Assembly: GCA_903873805.1 (NCBI GenBank)
Contig: CAIQQB010000049.1
Location: forward strand, 1 to 39,732
Reading direction: 5' to 3'
DNA length: 39,732 nucleotides
Source: an uncultured Opitutia bacterium
GTDB taxonomy: Bacteria; Verrucomicrobiota; Verrucomicrobiia; Opitutales; Opitutaceae
Shown here: in pieces, positions 8,282 to 17,089 of the stretch
Numbering within the stretch: the stretch's first letter is position 1
Layout of the letters: the number at the start of each line of letters is the position of its first letter
The notes under the pieces: model-generated
What the model was told of the DNA's origin: nothing
Database searches by the model: none
What the model saw: only the letters and a program-made list of their open reading frames with translations
Program-made: the position numbers and the translations under genes

Positions 8282-10101
8282 GGGCGGGCTCCTCCCAGGG
8301 CCAGCAGGCCGGGGACCGGCGTGGTGACCGGCTTGATGTCGAGATACTGGATGAGCTGTTCGCCGAGGTGCTTGAAACTGGGGGCGGCGACGAGCCGGCC
8401 GTAGGCGGTGCCGCCCTGCGGGGGATGGCCGTCGTCCACGATCACCGAGATGACGAGCCGGGGGCGGCTGGCGGGGAAGAACCCGACGAACGACGAGATG
8501 TGGTGCGTGGTGGAGTACTTGCCGTCGATCAGCTTTTCCGTCGTGCCGGTCTTGCCGGCCGCCTCGAAGTTGGGGATGGCGGCCTCTGGGGCGGTGCCCT
8601 CGTTGGCGTAGGTCACGCGCTCCAGCATCTGCGCCATCGTGGCGGCGGTCTGCGGGCTGATGACGCGCCGGCGCACGACGGTGCCGAAGCGGCAAACGGT
8701 CGCACCCGTGTCGTCGCGGATTTCGCGGACGAGCTGCGGGCGGAGCAGTACGCCGCCGCTGGCGATCACGCCCATCGCCATGTGGATCTGCAGCGGGGTG
8801 GCGGCCACGGTGTGGCCCATCGGGATGCGGGTGATGTCGCTGCCGCTCCACTTGGTGTAGTTGGCGAGCATGCCCGGGGACTCGGGATAGATCGAGGCGA
8901 GGCCGGTGTCCTCGGCGAAGCCGTAGGCGCGGGCGTAGCCGTAGAGCCGTTCCTCGCCAAGCAGCATACCGAGCTGCGCCGCACCCTTATTCGAGGAGTG
9001 CGAGATGATCTCGGTGACACTCAGCGGCGCGTCAAAATGATGGTCCTCGCGCGGCAGGCTGCGGGACACGCCCTTGTAGTCCACCTTTTCCAGCGAACAG
9101 TCGAAGCGGGTCTCGGGTGTGACCAGCCCCTCGTTGAGGGCGCCGGAAACGGCGACGATCTTGAAGGTCGAACCCGGCTCGAGAATGTCCGCCACCGCGG
9201 CGTTGCGCATCGCCCGCTCGCCGTCCTTGCTGAGAGCGTTGTAGGCGTTGAGGTCGAAGGTTGGATAGTTGGCCATCGCGTAAATGAAGCCGCTGCGGGC
9301 GTCGCTCACGATGATGCTGGCCTTCTGCGGCTGGAACTTGCCGGCGATCAGCTCCAGTTCCTGCTCCACCATGTGCTGGATCGCGGAGTCGATGGACAGC
9401 ACGACCGCATAGCCGTTGCTGGCCGGCACCTCCCGGGTGCGGAACTGCGCGAGCTCGTGCCGCTGGCCGTCCTTCTCCGACTCGCGCCAGCCGTCCACCC
9501 CGCGCAGGTAGAAATCGGCGAAACGCTCCATGCCGATGACCGGCTCCTCCTCCTTGTTGACGTAGCCGATGACATGGGCGGCGAGCTGGTTGTGCGGGTA
9601 GGCCCGGCGATAGACCCGATCGCCGTAAACGCCCTTGACGCCGAGCTTGCCGACCGCGTCGTAAACCGACTCCTCCACCGAATCGCTGAGCTTGGCCCAC
9701 CGGATCCGGCCCTCCTCGTCGGTCCCGTCGCCGGCGGAGGCCGGCCGCGTCTTCGTGTTGAAGATCCGGCTCAGCTCCGGCAGCGGCACGTTGATCAGCC
9801 GGGCCAGCTCGGGCCACTTGGACTCGTCCGCCTTCTCCAGGAGCTGGGGATCGACGCCGAGCACGATGAGCGAATGCGAGGTGGCGAGGATGTCGTCATG
9901 CGCGTCCAGGATGTCGCCGCGGCGGGCCTTCTCGACAATGATCTCGTGGCGGGCCCGGTCCAGATAGTGCACCAGCGAATCGCGGTCGATGACGTGCAGG
10001 TGCACGAGCCGGACGCCGACGGTGGCGAAGGCCCCGAGCACACCCGCCGCCAGCAGGATCATGCGGGGGGTCGAGGCAAAGCCCTTGGACAAAGCCGTCA
10101 C
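8278..10101 (-). CDS. ftsI: FtsI-type class B penicillin-binding protein (PBP3)
   Basis: Septal peptidoglycan transpeptidase with one N-terminal membrane anchor (about 14-34), a dimerisation/pedestal domain, and a C-terminal penicillin-binding domain. Active-site motifs are STFK (311-314, nucleophile Ser311), SSN (369-371) and KTG (517-519). Length from the chosen start is 607 residues, within the FtsI range, and no PASTA repeats follow. The start is a GTG at 10099-10101 overlapping the TGA of the ftsL-like gene by four bases, with GGAGG about ten bases upstream. A longer reading to 10254 would overlap the upstream gene and is less likely. It is expected to work with FtsW. Confidence 0.95.
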   Translation of the reverse strand: MTALSKGFASTPRMILLAAGVLGAFATVGVRLVHLHVIDRDSLVHYLDRARHEIIVEKARRGDILDAHDDILATSHSLIVLGVDPQLLEKADESKWPELARLINVPLPELSRIFNTKTRPASAGDGTDEEGRIRWAKLSDSVEESVYDAVGKLGVKGVYGDRVYRRAYPHNQLAAHVIGYVNKEEEPVIGMERFADFYLRGVDGWRESEKDGQRHELAQFRTREVPASNGYAVVLSIDSAIQHMVEQELELIAGKFQPQKASIIVSDARSGFIYAMANYPTFDLNAYNALSKDGERAMRNAAVADILEPGSTFKIVAVSGALNEGLVTPETRFDCSLEKVDYKGVSRSLPREDHHFDAPLSVTEIISHSSNKGAAQLGMLLGEERLYGYARAYGFAEDTGLASIYPESPGMLANYTKWSGSDITRIPMGHTVAATPLQIHMAMGVIASGGVLLRPQLVREIRDDTGATVCRFGTVVRRRVISPQTAATMAQMLERVTYANEGTAPEAAIPNFEAAGKTGTTEKLIDGKYSTTHHISSFVGFFPASRPRLVISVIVDDGHPPQGGTAYGRLVAAPSFKHLGEQLIQYLDIKPVTTPVPGLLALGGARP

Positions 10102-10496
10102 CGCCGCCGGCCCTCCAGGGGAAAGCGCACGGCCACCACCGGCCGTGCATCCGCCAGCGGCCCGGTGGCCGGCCAGCCGGCCAGTTCCGGCCCGGCCGGC
10201 TCGCTCACCCGCACGACCTGCGGCTCCCGGGGCGGGACCAGACCGAGGCGCCACTCGGCATTGCGGCGGGTGAGCACCTCGATGGACTGCTCCGCCGTGA
10301 TCTGCGTGCCCAGCTCGGCGAGATGCCGCTCGGTCTCCTTGATCTGCTGCTCCAGCTGCTTGGTATTATTGGCCTTGAGCGAAATCTGATGCTGCGCCCA
10401 CACCGCGCCCATGCCGACGGAGCCGCCCAGGCAGATCAGCACCAGGGCGGGAACGAGCAGCTGGTTCACAAAGGCGCGGTTGTCGGTGGGATGCAT
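10098..10496 (-). CDS. FtsL-like small bitopic division protein
   Basis: This 132-residue protein has one membrane segment (about 12-32, LLVPALVLICLGGSVGMGAV) followed by a heptad-rich stretch (about 38-75, ISLKANNTKQLEQQIKETER) likely to form a coiled coil. A short Pro-rich extracytoplasmic tail follows. That layout, and the position between rsmH and ftsI, is what FtsL has in most dcw clusters, where it links FtsI and FtsW to FtsB and FtsQ. FtsL sequences are too divergent to identify by motif, so the call rests on topology and synteny. The ATG is 15 bases after the rsmH stop and its TGA overlaps the ftsI start. Confidence 0.75.
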   Translation of the reverse strand: MHPTDNRAFVNQLLVPALVLICLGGSVGMGAVWAQHQISLKANNTKQLEQQIKETERHLAELGTQITAEQSIEVLTRRNAEWRLGLVPPREPQVVRVSEPAGPELAGWPATGPLADARPVVAVRFPLEGRRR

Positions 10497-10511
10497 GGCG
10501 GTGGGTGGGGT

Positions 10512-11432
10512 TCAAAGTTTCCGGACGGCGCGCAGCTTCGCGGACCGGCTGCGCGGGTTCAGCGCGGTCTCGTCCTCGCCGGGGATCACCGGACGGCGGG
10601 TCAGCGGCTCGGCCCGCTTCGTCCGCAGGTCCTGCGGCCGGTGGTCCTCGGCGCTTTCCGGCTGGCCGCACTCGCGGCGGCAGAACTGTTTTACCTGGCG
10701 GTCCTCCAGCGAATGGAAGCTGATCACGGCGAGCACGCCGCCGGGCGCGAGGCGGGCGAACGCCGCCGGCAGCGCGCGCTCCAGCGCACCGAGCTCGTCG
10801 TTGACGGCGATGCGCAGCCCCTGGAAGGCGCGGGTGGCCGGATGCAGCCGGGAGGCAAAACGGTCGCGCGCCGGGATGGCGGCGGCGATCAGCGCGGCCA
10901 GAGTTTCCGTGCGCGCCAGCGCGCCCGTGCCCCGGGCCGCCCGCAGCGCCTGCACCACGCGGCGCCAGTGCGGTTCCTCGCCATAGTCGCGGATGGCGCG
11001 GACCAGCATCTCCTCGGTGGCGGTCTCGAGCCAGAGCGACGCCGGCACCCCGCTGCGCGGATCCATGCGCATGTCCGCCGGCGCGTCCTGCCGGAAGGAA
11101 AAGCCGCGCGCCGCCTCGTCGAACTGGAAGGACGAGACGCCGAGGTCGAAGAGGATGCCGTCAAACCGGCCGAGCGCGAGCTCGTCGAGCCGGCCAAAAT
11201 CGCGGTCGAGCAGGGCGAACCGTCCCGGATAGGCCGCTGCCAGCGGGGCCGCGCGCTCCGCCGCCGCGGGGTCCCGATCCAGCCCGACCACCTCCGTGGC
11301 CGGGGCGGCTGCCAGGATCGCGCCGGCGTGGCCGCCGCCGCCGAACGTGCAGTCGAGATACCGCCCGCCGGCGCGGGGGGCGAGCAGCGCGAGCGTTTCG
11401 CGCAGCAGAACGGGTTGATGGCCGGCGGACAT
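10512..11432 (-). CDS. rsmH: RsmH (MraW), 16S rRNA m4C1402 methyltransferase
   Basis: SAM-dependent enzyme that N4-methylates C1402 of 16S rRNA in the ribosomal P site. The chosen ATG (11430-11432) gives 306 residues beginning [14 protein letters not shown], matching the family's H-x-PVLL opening. The SAM loop [13 protein letters not shown], the acidic [16 protein letters not shown] with [10 protein letters not shown], and [16 protein letters not shown] near the C-terminus are all RsmH signatures. ATGs at 11456 and 11465 are in frame, but would add residues unlike the family. It sits in the standard place after mraZ, though 228 bases separate it from the mraZ stop. Confidence 0.94.
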   Translation of the reverse strand: MSAGHQPVLLRETLALLAPRAGGRYLDCTFGGGGHAGAILAAAPATEVVGLDRDPAAAERAAPLAAAYPGRFALLDRDFGRLDELALGRFDGILFDLGVSSFQFDEAARGFSFRQDAPADMRMDPRSGVPASLWLETATEEMLVRAIRDYGEEPHWRRVVQALRAARGTGALARTETLAALIAAAIPARDRFASRLHPATRAFQGLRIAVNDELGALERALPAAFARLAPGGVLAVISFHSLEDRQVKQFCRRECGQPESAEDHRPQDLRTKRAEPLTRRPVIPGEDETALNPRSRSAKLRAVRKL

Positions 11433-11445
11433 GGCGGGGACCGGG

Positions 11446-11658
11446 CTAGGCAGCATGGCGCGCATGGTCGTGGTTCCGGGCGGGGCCGGGCAGCACGCCG
11501 GCCGGTGGCACCGTCGGATGGGGCAGCGCGAGCCGGCGGAGCGCGAAGCTCGCGCGCACGCGGGGCATGACCGCGGGGAAATAATGCCGGGGGCCCCCGG
11601 AGCGGGCCGGCGTCAGGCCGGGCATGCGCGTCGGGTGGATCGGGGTCGTGGGATTCAT
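11446..11658 (-). CDS. Possible 70-residue basic ORF between mraZ and rsmH
   Basis: An ATG two bases after the mraZ stop opens a 70-codon frame ending 13 bases before the chosen rsmH start, so it fills the otherwise unusually long mraZ-rsmH gap. The product is rich in Pro, Arg and His (begins [14 protein letters not shown], ends NHDHARHAA). It has no membrane segment or motif I recognise. In such GC-rich DNA a frame of this length can arise by chance, and no Shine-Dalgarno is evident. It may be non-coding leader sequence of rsmH. Confidence 0.3.
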   Translation of the reverse strand: MNPTTPIHPTRMPGLTPARSGGPRHYFPAVMPRVRASFALRRLALPHPTVPPAGVLPGPARNHDHARHAA

Positions 11659-11660
11659 GG

Positions 11661-12119
11661 CTAGATTCCGAACCGCCGCATGAAGTCCGTCTGGCTTTCC
11701 GCCGAGGACTTCTGCTCGACCTTGCCCCATTCCTTGGGGCTGTAGATGTTGAATTTGCTCAGGCTGCCGCCGAGCACCGCCTCGCCCCGGGCCTTGATGC
11801 CCGCGTGCCGCAGCAACCCGTCCGACAGCGCCACGCGGCCCTGCTTGTCGAACGTGAAGGCCTGGGTGAGCGCAAAAAATGACGCGATCTCGGCCTGCGC
11901 CGTGGCATCCGCCAGCGGCACCGCCGCGATCTTCTCATGCAGCTTCTCCGCCTCCGCCGGCGGCAGCACCGAGATGTAGCCGGCCGGATTTGGCGTCGCC
12001 AGAAACGTGTCGGTCTCCGCATGGGCAGCCCGCCAGGCCGACGGAATCGTCAGCCGATTCTTGTCGTCAAGCGTGTGGGCAAAATTGCCGGTGTAGAAAG
12101 TTTTTCTGAGCGGAGCCAT
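11661..12119 (-). CDS. mraZ: MraZ, transcriptional repressor of the dcw operon
   Basis: MraZ is an AbrB-fold (SpoVT-AbrB-like) DNA-binding protein that forms a ring and represses its own dcw operon in several bacteria. This copy has 152 residues, the usual size, with two tandem swapped-hairpin halves: LDDKNRLTIPSAWR (17-30) and FDKQGRVALSDGLLRHAGI (90-108). The first half has Asn where the usual motif is DxxGR. It is the first gene of the cluster. Four G-rich boxes resembling known MraZ operators lie 20-55 bases upstream of its ATG. This supports autoregulation. Confidence 0.95.
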   Translation of the reverse strand: MAPLRKTFYTGNFAHTLDDKNRLTIPSAWRAAHAETDTFLATPNPAGYISVLPPAEAEKLHEKIAAVPLADATAQAEIASFFALTQAFTFDKQGRVALSDGLLRHAGIKARGEAVLGGSLSKFNIYSPKEWGKVEQKSSAESQTDFMRRFGI

Positions 12120-12138
12120 GGATGGAAAACGCCGTCTT

Positions 12139-12183
12139 CCCCAATATGCCCCCTTTTAACCCCTTTTGACCCCCGCGAGTCAA
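12139..12183 (-). promoter_or_regulatory. Putative mraZ/dcw promoter with four G-box repeats (MraZ operator)
   Basis: On the minus strand, runs of four to five G occur at 12170-12174, 12160-12163, 12149-12153 and 12139-12142, a spacing of 10-11 bases. The blocks read GGGGTCAAAA, GGGGTTAAAA, GGGGGCATAT and TGGGGAAGAC. E. coli MraZ binds TGGGN repeats spaced about one helical turn apart upstream of mraZ, and this array matches in spacing and place. A TTGACT at 12178-12183 could be a -35 element with a weak TTAAAA -10 at 12154-12159 (18-base spacer). MraZ bound to the boxes would then block RNA polymerase. This is an inference from pattern and location. Confidence 0.6.
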
Positions 12184-12210
12184 GCGAACTCCGATGGTTT
12201 TTTGGGAAAC

Positions 12211-12219
12211 TTATTCACA
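12211..12219 (+). promoter_or_regulatory. DnaA-box-like 9-mer upstream of mraZ
   Basis: TTATTCACA fits the DnaA consensus TTWTNCACA and lies about 90 bases upstream of the mraZ ATG, just beyond the putative -35. It is a single copy, so it could be chance. Confidence 0.25.
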
Positions 12220-12410
12220 GCCGCACCGCTGCCGGCGCGGGCCTGATCTTCGCCACGGCGGGGCCATTTCTCCTCGGAGATGACGCAGGCGGACGGTGGA
12301 CCGCCGGCCCCGGTTCGCATCGCGCGCGCGGGCCGCCGCGGGCCGGCCCCCACCGCAGTTTCCCGCCGGAGCGCCGCCCCACCCCGCCCCACCGCCGGTC
12401 GCCAGGGCGG
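12220..12410. other. Non-coding gap between trmL and the mraZ promoter region
   Basis: Together with the mraZ promoter region this makes a 291-base gap. Apart from the sites listed it is very GC-rich, with G and C runs but no clear hairpin plus T-run terminator for trmL. Frames that stay open here have no recognisable protein character. Confidence 0.5.
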
Positions 12411-12872
12411 CTAGTGCAGCAGCCCCACCTGCCGGATCGCCTCGTAGCAGGCGATGCCGGCGGCGGTGCTGAGGTTGAGCGAGCGCAGTTCCGGATCGGC
12501 GTGCGGGATCGTCACGCGCCAGTCGTGCAATTCGGCGTGCAGCCATCCGGGCGCACCCGCGCCCTCGTTGCCGAAGACCAGCCCGTCGCCGTCGGCAAAC
12601 GCCGCGCTCCAGAAACTCCGCTCCGCCTTCGTCGTGAACAGCCAGAGCCGCCGCGGCCCGGCCGCACTCGCGCGAAACGCGGCCCAGTCGGCGTGGTGGT
12701 GCACATCGAGCCGGTGCCAGTAGTCCATGCCGGCGCGCTTCAGCTGCCGGTCGGTGATGGTGAAGCCGAGCGGATGCACGAGATGCAGCCGCGAGCGCGT
12801 GAGCGCGCAAAGCCGGCCGATGTTGCCGGTATTTGGCGGGATCTCGGGCTGGAACAGAACGAGGTGCAGCAT
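12411..12872 (-). CDS. trmL: TrmL, tRNA (cytidine/uridine-34 2'-O)-methyltransferase
   Basis: SPOUT-class methyltransferase, which in E. coli 2'-O-methylates the wobble nucleotide of two tRNA-Leu isoacceptors. From the ATG at 12870-12872 it has 153 residues, normal for TrmL. The opening MLHLVLFQPEIPPNTGNIGR is the diagnostic N-terminal motif. The SAM-binding trefoil knot follows with LVFGNEGAGAP (usually FGxExxGLP) and RSLNLSTAAGIACYEAIRQ (usually RSLNLSNAVAVVxYEALRQ). A longer reading would run into smpB, whose stop is 20 bases upstream, so the two are probably co-transcribed. Confidence 0.92.
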   Translation of the reverse strand: MLHLVLFQPEIPPNTGNIGRLCALTRSRLHLVHPLGFTITDRQLKRAGMDYWHRLDVHHHADWAAFRASAAGPRRLWLFTTKAERSFWSAAFADGDGLVFGNEGAGAPGWLHAELHDWRVTIPHADPELRSLNLSTAAGIACYEAIRQVGLLH

Positions 12873-12892
12873 GGTGCGACCGAGAGCCGGGC

Positions 12893-13369
12893 TCAGGGCC
12901 GGCGGAACTTGAACGCCTTCTTCACGTCCATCATCGCCGCCTTGTCGCGCAGGTCCGTGCGCTTGTCGTAGAGTTTTTTGCCGGTGCAGAGCGCGACCTC
13001 GGCCTTCACCAGCGCGCCCTTGAAGTACAGCCGCAGCGGCACGAGGGCGCGACCGCCGATCTGGAGCGCCTGCGCGATTTTCCGCACCTGGTGCCGGTGG
13101 AGCAGCAGCTTCCGGCGGCTCCTGGGATCGTGGTTGGCGAGATTGCCGAACGCGTATTCCTCGATGTGCGCGTTGAGCAGCCACAGCTCGCCCTTCTCGA
13201 AGCGCCCGAAGGCGTCGCTGATCTGCGCCCGCCCGGCGCGGATCGACTTCACCTCGGTGCCCTTGAGCACCAGGCCCGCCTCAAACTTCTCCTCGACGAA
13301 GTAGTCGCGCAGCGCCTTGGCGTTGCGGACCTCCGTGAAGCGGGCGGGATCTTTTTTCTGGGCGGACAT
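12893..13369 (-). CDS. smpB: SmpB, tmRNA-binding protein of trans-translation
   Basis: SmpB binds tmRNA and brings it to stalled ribosomes. This copy has 158 residues, the usual size. Family features are an N-terminal NAKALRDYFVEEKFEAGLVL, then GTEVKSIRAGRAQISDAFGR, then LNAHIEEYAFGN with HDPRSRRKLLLHRHQV. Next come the LVPLRLYFKGALVKAEVALCTGKKLYDKR region and a basic C-terminal tail (KRTDLRDKAAM) that enters the mRNA channel. It is followed 20 bases later by trmL. No tmRNA gene was found in this window. Confidence 0.97.
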   Translation of the reverse strand: MSAQKKDPARFTEVRNAKALRDYFVEEKFEAGLVLKGTEVKSIRAGRAQISDAFGRFEKGELWLLNAHIEEYAFGNLANHDPRSRRKLLLHRHQVRKIAQALQIGGRALVPLRLYFKGALVKAEVALCTGKKLYDKRTDLRDKAAMMDVKKAFKFRRP

Positions 13370-13473
13370 GAGGGGCCGGGCGCGGCGGACGGCGCACGGC
13401 CGGACACCAGCCAGACAGGATTATCGCCGGAGGCGATGCCGGAAAAGGGCGCCGGAGCGGCGCGGGGCGGCGC

Positions 13474-13674
13474 TCAGTTGGTGCCGACCTCGAAGGTGAT
13501 CTTCCCCTCGATAACCTCGCGCAGCGCCACATCCTCGGGCGACAGCTTCTCGAGTGACTCGACCAGCGGGCGGCTGCCGCGCTTGAGCTGCTTCACGCGG
13601 CGCGAGACCACGTTGATGAGCAGGTTGGCGTCGGAGATGATTTTCTGCGCTTCTTTCAGGTAGTCGTCTCTCAT
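13474..13674 (-). CDS. rpoZ: RNA polymerase omega subunit (short form)
   Basis: A 66-residue protein resembling the core of the omega subunit, which helps fold and assemble beta-prime. The line NLLINVVSRRVKQLKRGSRP corresponds to the conserved N-terminal helix (usually F-LV-VAA-RARQL-xG). The stretch DVALREVIEGKITFE matches the conserved ALREI-xGK segment. Omega is usually 70-100 residues, so this form lacks the variable C-terminus. Its ATG lies 69 bases after the tandem RHH gene stop and its stop is 104 bases before smpB. In many bacteria rpoZ follows gmk, which is not seen here. Confidence 0.8.
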   Translation of the reverse strand: MRDDYLKEAQKIISDANLLINVVSRRVKQLKRGSRPLVESLEKLSPEDVALREVIEGKITFEVGTN

Positions 13675-13743
13675 GGGCGGCGGGAAGGGATGGCGGACGG
13701 GAAACGGTCAGCTTCAGCGCTGCCGCCCCCTCCGGTCAAGGGT

Positions 13744-14076
13744 TTATTTCCGGCCGCCCGCGGAAGCCTTCGCCTTGCCGGCCGGAAGGGCGTCGAGGGC
13801 CACCCGCAGCAACTCGCCCACGCTCACGCGTTTCGCCCGCGCGGCTTTGACGAGGGTGGTTTTCACCCGGGCGGTCAGCCGCACGGAAATCTGCCGGTGT
13901 TCGTTCGGCGTCGCCTGATAGCGCTCGAAGTCGAAGGCGCCGATCGCGAGGCGGACGACGTCACTGGTGGAGCTGAGCCCCAGGCGCCGGCGATGGGCCT
14001 CGATTTTGGTGATCAGCGCAACCGGCAGATCGAACGTGATGGGTGCGGGTGCTGATGGGGCGGTTTTCTTGGCCAT
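13744..14076 (-). CDS. Tandem ribbon-helix-helix DNA-binding protein
   Basis: From the ATG at 14074-14076 the product has 110 residues and appears to hold two ribbon-helix-helix units. The first is about 13-50 (ITFDLPVALITKIEAHRRRL, then STSDVVRLAIGAF). The second is about 62-97 (QISVRLTARVKTTLVKAARA, then SVGELLRVALDAL). Each has a beta strand with alternating residues followed by two helices, as in the Arc/MetJ/CopG fold. Two units in one chain would make a pseudo-dimer, as in F-plasmid TraY. A Lys/Ala-rich tail follows. An in-frame start at 14133 is possible but adds an unlikely Pro-rich extension. No toxin-like partner lies beside it, so a regulator is more likely than an antitoxin. The target is unknown. 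Confidence 0.7.
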   Translation of the reverse strand: MAKKTAPSAPAPITFDLPVALITKIEAHRRRLGLSSTSDVVRLAIGAFDFERYQATPNEHRQISVRLTARVKTTLVKAARAKRVSVGELLRVALDALPAGKAKASAGGRK

Positions 14077-14246
14077 TGGAGGGGAAGGCAGGGGCAACCA
14101 ATTGTTTAAGCGGGAACGGATAGGCGTTAGCAAGCCGACCGCCCGCCCGGGGGCAACGCTAAATTTGCACGTGCGGCATTGACTCGCCCGGCCGGTCGGC
14201 GTCGTTCTCCTCCGGCACCGCTTCCGCCCTCCCGCCCTCCCCCACC

Positions 14247-15404
<1,158 letters not shown>

Positions 15405-15433
15405 GGTTCATCCGCCCGGAGCTGCGGGCCCCG

Positions 15434-15480
15434 CCGCCGGTTAGTATCCGGTATATAGATACATGGATTCCGGCCGGCGG
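15434..15480. terminator. Possible bidirectional terminator between convergent genes
   Basis: CCGCCGG at 15434-15440 pairs with CCGGCGG at 15474-15480, enclosing a smaller stem of GTATC (15444-15448) with GATAC (15458-15462). It sits between the stops of two convergent genes. No T-run follows on either strand, so termination is only inferred. Confidence 0.3.
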
Positions 15481-15481
15481 C

Positions 15482-16141
15482 TCAGACCGCCTCCGCCGCG
15501 ACCAGCGCATACGCCTCGGCGGGCGTGTCCACCACGCGCCAGGCACGGGCCGCGACCTCCGGAGCCACCGCACGGCCGTGGCGGATGAGCACCGTGCGCA
15601 GACCGAGCTCCGCGCCGGCCAGCACGTCCACGTCGGCGTCGCCCACATACAGCGCCGCGCCCGCCGCCACGCCCAGCCGCTGCAGCACGACCCGCAGGCC
15701 CTCCGGGTGCGGCTTGTGCGTCGCCAGATCGTCGCCGCAGACGCTCGCGGCAAACCCGCCGTCGAGGTGGTGGAGGCGCAGCATCTCCTCCGTCGTCGCC
15801 CGGTCCCGGCCCGTCCACAGGCCGGTGGCGCGGCCCGCCGCCGCCAGGGTCGCGAGCAGCTCCCGGCCGCCGGCAAAGGGCTGCACCCGCGCGGCGCGCG
15901 CCGCCATGAAATCCTCCAGCCGCCGCAGGGCGGGAGCCACGTGGGCCGCGTCCGGCAGCAGTTCGGTGAGCGTCCGCACCGGCGGTCCGCCGAGCCGGGC
16001 AAACCATTCCGGGCCGGACAGGGGCGGATGGTACGGCTCGATCGCATGCGCGTGGGCCGCGAGCACCATCGGCATGGAGTCGACGAGGGTGCCGTCGAGG
16101 TCAAACACCACCGCGCGGCAGCTGGGCGGGCGCTCCGTCAT
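15482..16141 (-). CDS. HAD-superfamily phosphatase, phosphoglycolate phosphatase-like
   Basis: A 219-residue haloacid dehalogenase-fold hydrolase with all four motifs. Motif I is VVFDLDGTLVD (nucleophile Asp14, acid/base Asp16), motif II LWTG with Thr110, motif III Lys143 in THKPHPEGL, and motif IV YVGDADVDVLAGAELG. A helical cap (about 20-90) sits between motifs I and II, as in subfamily I enzymes such as Gph and pyrophosphatase PpaX. The layout fits phosphoglycolate phosphatase or a related sugar-phosphate phosphatase; substrate cannot be told from sequence. It is convergent with the ABC ATPase and lies seven bases from the next gene upstream. Confidence 0.85.
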   Translation of the reverse strand: MTERPPSCRAVVFDLDGTLVDSMPMVLAAHAHAIEPYHPPLSGPEWFARLGGPPVRTLTELLPDAAHVAPALRRLEDFMAARAARVQPFAGGRELLATLAAAGRATGLWTGRDRATTEEMLRLHHLDGGFAASVCGDDLATHKPHPEGLRVVLQRLGVAAGAALYVGDADVDVLAGAELGLRTVLIRHGRAVAPEVAARAWRVVDTPAEAYALVAAEAV

Positions 16142-16147
16142 GGACCG

Positions 16148-17086
16148 TCAGGGGCTGAGCCGCTGCAGGGCGCTCTCCGAGGGCGGCTTGAGGCTGTCGG
16201 CCAGCGAGGCCGGCTCGAAAAGCGCCGCGGCAAAATCCTGGTCCAGCGCCACCGCGGTCACGGTGAACTGCGTGTGGTTCCGGGTCTGTTCGTCGCGCAG
16301 GTCGATGACCTTGGCGACGCGCACCTTGCGGTCCAGCTCGAGCACCGTGATGGATTTCAGGGGGGCGCCGGTGGAGCTGATTTCCTCGGCCTGCATGAGC
16401 GCGTTGAACTCGGTGTCGAGGTAGATCCGCACCCCGGCCAGCGCGGGCTGCTGCGCGACAATAGCCGCGGGAGGATAGAGCAGGAACACGTGCGCCGGCC
16501 GGCCGCGCACCGGTTCGGTGCCCTCGTAGACAAAATCGGACCAGTAGATGAACGGCATCTGCAGGTCGAACGCCGTGAGCTCGGTGCCGGCCAGGGGCGT
16601 GAACAGCGCCGCGGCCCCCACGGCGGACACCCCGCCGGCGGCGTGGTCCGCCTCCGCCGCGGGCCAGCTCCACAGGGCGCTCTCCGGTCCCGATTGCACC
16701 AGCAGCCGGCGCTCCGCGTCCCCGGCGCCGGGCTGGAGCACGATGCGGGTGATGGGCCCGCGGTCGTTGCGGCGGCCCCAGAGGCGGCCGGGCACCACGC
16801 GCTCCGGCGCAGCGGGCACCCCGCGCAACGGACGCGGCAGGACATGCAGCTCAAATTCCAGATAAAAAGCACCGGCCAGCTCCCAGCCCTGGGCGCGAAA
16901 CTCCCCGAGAATCTTCCGCCCCTCCGCCGGATCGGGCGGAGTGACCTGGACATAGCCCGGAGCCGGCCGGAAGCGGCTGGGCTGGGCCAACGCCGGAGCC
17001 GTGGCGGCCAGCCACAAAAGCGTCAGGCCGGCCAGCGTCCTTAGCGCCCGCCCGGAAAAAATCTCAAGCTGGGCCGCGCGTTGCAC
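16148..17086 (-). CDS. Exported LolA-like (outer membrane lipoprotein-sorting-like) protein
   Basis: A 312-residue protein with a likely signal peptide: a basic start, the hydrophobic TLAGLTLLWLAATAPALA, and predicted cleavage near residue 35. The mature part resembles the group labelled outer membrane lipoprotein-sorting protein, a LolA-type fold. The clearest segment is QMPFIYWSDFVYEGTEPV, then GRPAHVFLLYPP and the later RIYLDTEFNALMQAE, where a strand often ends with an altered-lipid or hydrophobic binding face. Its real ligand is unknown, and it need not act in Lol transport. The GTG start is three bases after the secG stop, so the two are probably co-expressed. Confidence 0.6.
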   Translation of the reverse strand: MQRAAQLEIFSGRALRTLAGLTLLWLAATAPALAQPSRFRPAPGYVQVTPPDPAEGRKILGEFRAQGWELAGAFYLEFELHVLPRPLRGVPAAPERVVPGRLWGRRNDRGPITRIVLQPGAGDAERRLLVQSGPESALWSWPAAEADHAAGGVSAVGAAALFTPLAGTELTAFDLQMPFIYWSDFVYEGTEPVRGRPAHVFLLYPPAAIVAQQPALAGVRIYLDTEFNALMQAEEISSTGAPLKSITVLELDRKVRVAKVIDLRDEQTRNHTQFTVTAVALDQDFAAALFEPASLADSLKPPSESALQRLSP

Positions 17087-17089
17087 AGC

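Noticed and set aside
4046-8404. Very long open frame (1452 codons) on the plus strand opposite murD, mraY, murF and murE
   Set aside because: It is antisense to four well-supported genes and its translation is rich in Arg, Gly, His and Gln without domains. This is the usual mirror of high third-position GC in coding DNA.
13744-14076. Type II antitoxin
   Set aside because: RHH folds occur in antitoxins, but no toxin-sized gene is adjacent on the same strand; rpoZ and smpB are housekeeping genes.
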